Assembly: GCF_014647475.1 (NCBI RefSeq)
Contig: NZ_BMPG01000003.1
Span: 310,001 to 374,000, forward strand
DNA from: Halocalculus aciditolerans
Lineage (GTDB): Archaea; Halobacteriota; Halobacteria; Halobacteriales; Halobacteriaceae
DNA length: 64,000 nt
Direction: 5' to 3'
Each line of letters starts with the position of its first letter. Position 1 is the first letter of the stretch. Made by a program: the position numbers and the translations under genes. A model generated the notes under the pieces. The model did no database searches and was not told where the DNA came from. It worked only from the letters and a program-made list of their open reading frames with translations. This document shows positions 62,612 through 64,000 of the stretch, in pieces.

Positions 62612-64000
62612 TTACTCTACGGGTTCGGCGGTGACGCCGGCGGCGTCGAGGGCGTCGTCGAGGGAGCCGAACTCGCGGTTGAAGCGGAGGATGGAGTGCG
62701 GGCAGTCGTGCATCACGTCGCTGCGGGTGGGGACGCGGCCCTTCTCGGCGCGGAGTTCGCGGAGGGCGTCCGCGAGTCGCGCTTCGAGGGATTTGGGTTC
62801 GGGGTTCGGCTCGGGGTCGTCGGTGCTGTCGGGCGTCCACGCGTCGAGTTCGGTCTTCGCGTCCGCCCAGCTGTCGAAGTAGCGGTCGTAGAGCGTCGCG
62901 TCGTAGCGGCCGTGCGCGTTCATCTGCTCGCGCGTCGGGATCTCGCCGAGGCCGAGGGAGACGCGCTGGAGTTCGCCGAGGAGGCGCGGGCGCGGCTCAC
63001 AGCCCGCGGCTTCGACGGCTTCGGTCCACGAGCCGTACGCCTCGATGCAGTCCGCGACGGTGACGTCGCTCTCGACGAGGTCGGTCTCTTCGAGCACGTC
63101 GCCTTTCGCCTCGTGGAGCGCCGCGAGCTCGTCGCGGACCTCAGCGAGCCGGCCGGACTCCTCGTACGTGCGTTCGGCGTCCGGCGACGACGCGTCGTCT
63201 TCCGTCGTCGCTTCGGCGTCGGGTTCAGCATCGAGTTCCGGTTCGTCGTTAACTTCCGGTTCGGCGGCGTCGGTCGCCGCGTCGTCCTCGACGGTGGCCG
63301 TCGGCTCCGGTTCCGGCTCCGCGCCGGGTTCGGCTTCGGCGTCGAGCGCGTCGCCGGCGAGGCCGTCGGTCGACTTTTCGAGCGTGGTCGGCGTGGACGT
63401 CCCGGCGACGCTGACGCCCTCGATGGGTTCGCGCGGGGGAATCTCGGGGAGTTCGGTGAGGCGGCGTTCGATATCGGTCTCCGGCGGGAGCGCGCGGGAG
63501 TCGCCGGGGAGGTCGTCGACGTCGACCTCGATGGGCGCGACGGCGCGCTCGTCGAGGTAGGTCTCGTAGGCGTCGCGGGCGTCCTGGAGGTGGGCTTTCG
63601 CCTCCTCGACGTCGCCCGCGATTTTCGCGCGCTCGAACTGCTCGTGCGCGTGGTAGGCGTCGCGCACCGTCTCGTAGGAACGCCGGTACCGCTCGGGAAC
63701 CGCGTCGCGACCGCTCTCGGCCGCGGCCTCGGACGCGTCGAGGGAGTCGCTCGCGGATTCGGCGGCGGTCGAGGAGCGGTCGTCGCCGGCGGCGCTCGGC
63801 GCGGTGCTCTCGCCGGCGACCGTCCCGGAGGGGTCCGCGAGGTCGCTCGCGCGCGCCGCGTCCATATCGGCCGACGTCGCGCCGCGCGGCTCCGGTTCGA
63901 CGTCGCGGTCGGCGGGAGGTTCGGGGGCCGAATCGGCGTCGGTCTCCGAGTCCTCGGCGGGTTCGGTGGCGGTGACGTCGAGCGGCTCGACCTGCGACTC
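62612..64000 (-). CDS. Acidic protein with homing-endonuclease-associated repeats (5' truncated by window)
   Basis: The minus-strand frame stays open to base 64000, so the visible 462 residues (45 upstream of the first ATG at 63865) are partial. A long Asp/Glu/Ala/Pro-rich disordered region is followed by a helical segment (RYRRSYETVRDAYHAHEQFE). The C-terminal 170 residues contain repeats of the homing-endonuclease-associated (HNH_repeat) type: VADCIEAYGSWTEAVEAAG, IPTREQMNAHGRYDATLYDR with YFDSWADAK, and VPTRSDVMHDCPHSILRFNR with EFGSLDDALDAAGV. These repeats bind DNA. No nuclease motif is visible, so a DNA-binding or regulatory role is likely. Confidence 0.75.
   Translation of the reverse strand, partial: ESQVEPLDVTATEPAEDSETDADSAPEPPADRDVEPEPRGATSADMDAARASDLADPSGTVAGESTAPSAAGDDRSSTAAESASDSLDASEAAAESGRDAVPERYRRSYETVRDAYHAHEQFERAKIAGDVEEAKAHLQDARDAYETYLDERAVAPIEVDVDDLPGDSRALPPETDIERRLTELPEIPPREPIEGVSVAGTSTPTTLEKSTDGLAGDALDAEAEPGAEPEPEPTATVEDDAATDAAEPEVNDEPELDAEPDAEATTEDDASSPDAERTYEESGRLAEVRDELAALHEAKGDVLEETDLVESDVTVADCIEAYGSWTEAVEAAGCEPRPRLLGELQRVSLGLGEIPTREQMNAHGRYDATLYDRYFDSWADAKTELDAWTPDSTDDPEPNPEPKSLEARLADALRELRAEKGRVPTRSDVMHDCPHSILRFNREFGSLDDALDAAGVTAEPVE

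Noticed and set aside
62478-62840. Frame ending in a transposase-like stretch before the repeat-protein gene
   Set aside because: Its longer part is a shadow of the 62612-64000 gene, and the remaining ~30 codons match no insertion sequence that I can name.

Overview
The window comes from a haloarchaeon (class Halobacteria). The DNA is GC-rich, the predicted proteins are acidic, and the secreted solute-binding proteins carry twin-arginine signals ending in a lipobox. There is an HTH-10 (bacterio-opsin-activator-like) regulator, a haloarchaeal-type KatG and several haloarchaea-restricted families. Nothing in the sequence fixes the genus. I found no rRNA, tRNA, CRISPR array or intact insertion sequence.

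Layout. (1) 1-6.4 kb: the end of an oligopeptide-type ABC importer (two ATPases, the first cut by the window edge), then an M20 amidohydrolase, a creatininase-family hydrolase and a polysaccharide-deacetylase/allantoinase-like protein. Opposite them lie an SDR dehydrogenase and an F420/FMN luciferase-like oxidoreductase. (2) 6.9-15.7 kb, minus strand: a tight operon in which a second importer (DppA, DppB, DppC and a fused DppD-DppF) encloses a class III CoA-transferase and a CitE/HpcH-type lyase, with an HTH-10 regulator upstream. It looks like uptake, CoA activation and C-C cleavage of one compound. (3) 16.1-22.0 kb, minus: a ugpB-A-E-C importer with a glycerophosphodiester phosphodiesterase and a decayed HAD phosphatase. 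This block is bracketed by 89-bp direct repeats (15859-15947 and 22068-22156) taken from the end of the neighbouring coiled-coil gene. (4) 22.1-24.5 kb, minus: coiled-coil protein, metallophosphoesterase and a small haloarchaeal protein. (5) 24.6-31.8 kb, plus: a complete dppABCDF operon. (6) 32.2-37.1 kb: PadR regulator, squalene-synthase-like enzyme, orphan, DUF420 membrane protein, a polyprenyl-synthase-like protein without its Asp-rich motifs, and a UPF0104/flippase-like membrane protein. (7) 37.3-46.1 kb: katG, two small proteins, then glpK divergent from glpABC. (8) 46.6-54.7 kb: an IclR regulator heading a catabolic cluster (CoA-transferase, thiolase-like protein, DUF35 OB/Zn-ribbon protein, deaminase-type amidohydrolase, FAH-family hydrolase, TatD-like hydrolase, Asp-box propeller). 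(9) 54.8-62.3 kb: DoxX-like protein, gamma-carbonic-anhydrase-like protein, a second IclR, a TPP-dependent decarboxylase-type enzyme, aldehyde dehydrogenase and glutaryl-CoA-dehydrogenase-type ACAD. (10) 62.6-64.0 kb: an acidic protein with homing-endonuclease-associated repeats, cut by the window edge.

The strongest unannotated signal is a 16-bp palindrome, TTTACC-N4-GGTAAA. It occurs once before the CoA-transferase, twice in tandem before the amidohydrolase and once in the divergent TatD/propeller promoter, so it marks a regulon that probably belongs to the cluster-8 IclR protein. A different 19-bp repeat stands before the second iclR gene and before the TPP-enzyme gene. Glycerol metabolism is doubly represented: glycerophosphodiester uptake and hydrolysis in region 3, glycerol kinase and anaerobic-type G3P dehydrogenase in region 7. 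The genes in 1-15 kb use visibly more A/T at third codon positions than those in 24-46 kb, which suggests that the left part is accessory DNA.
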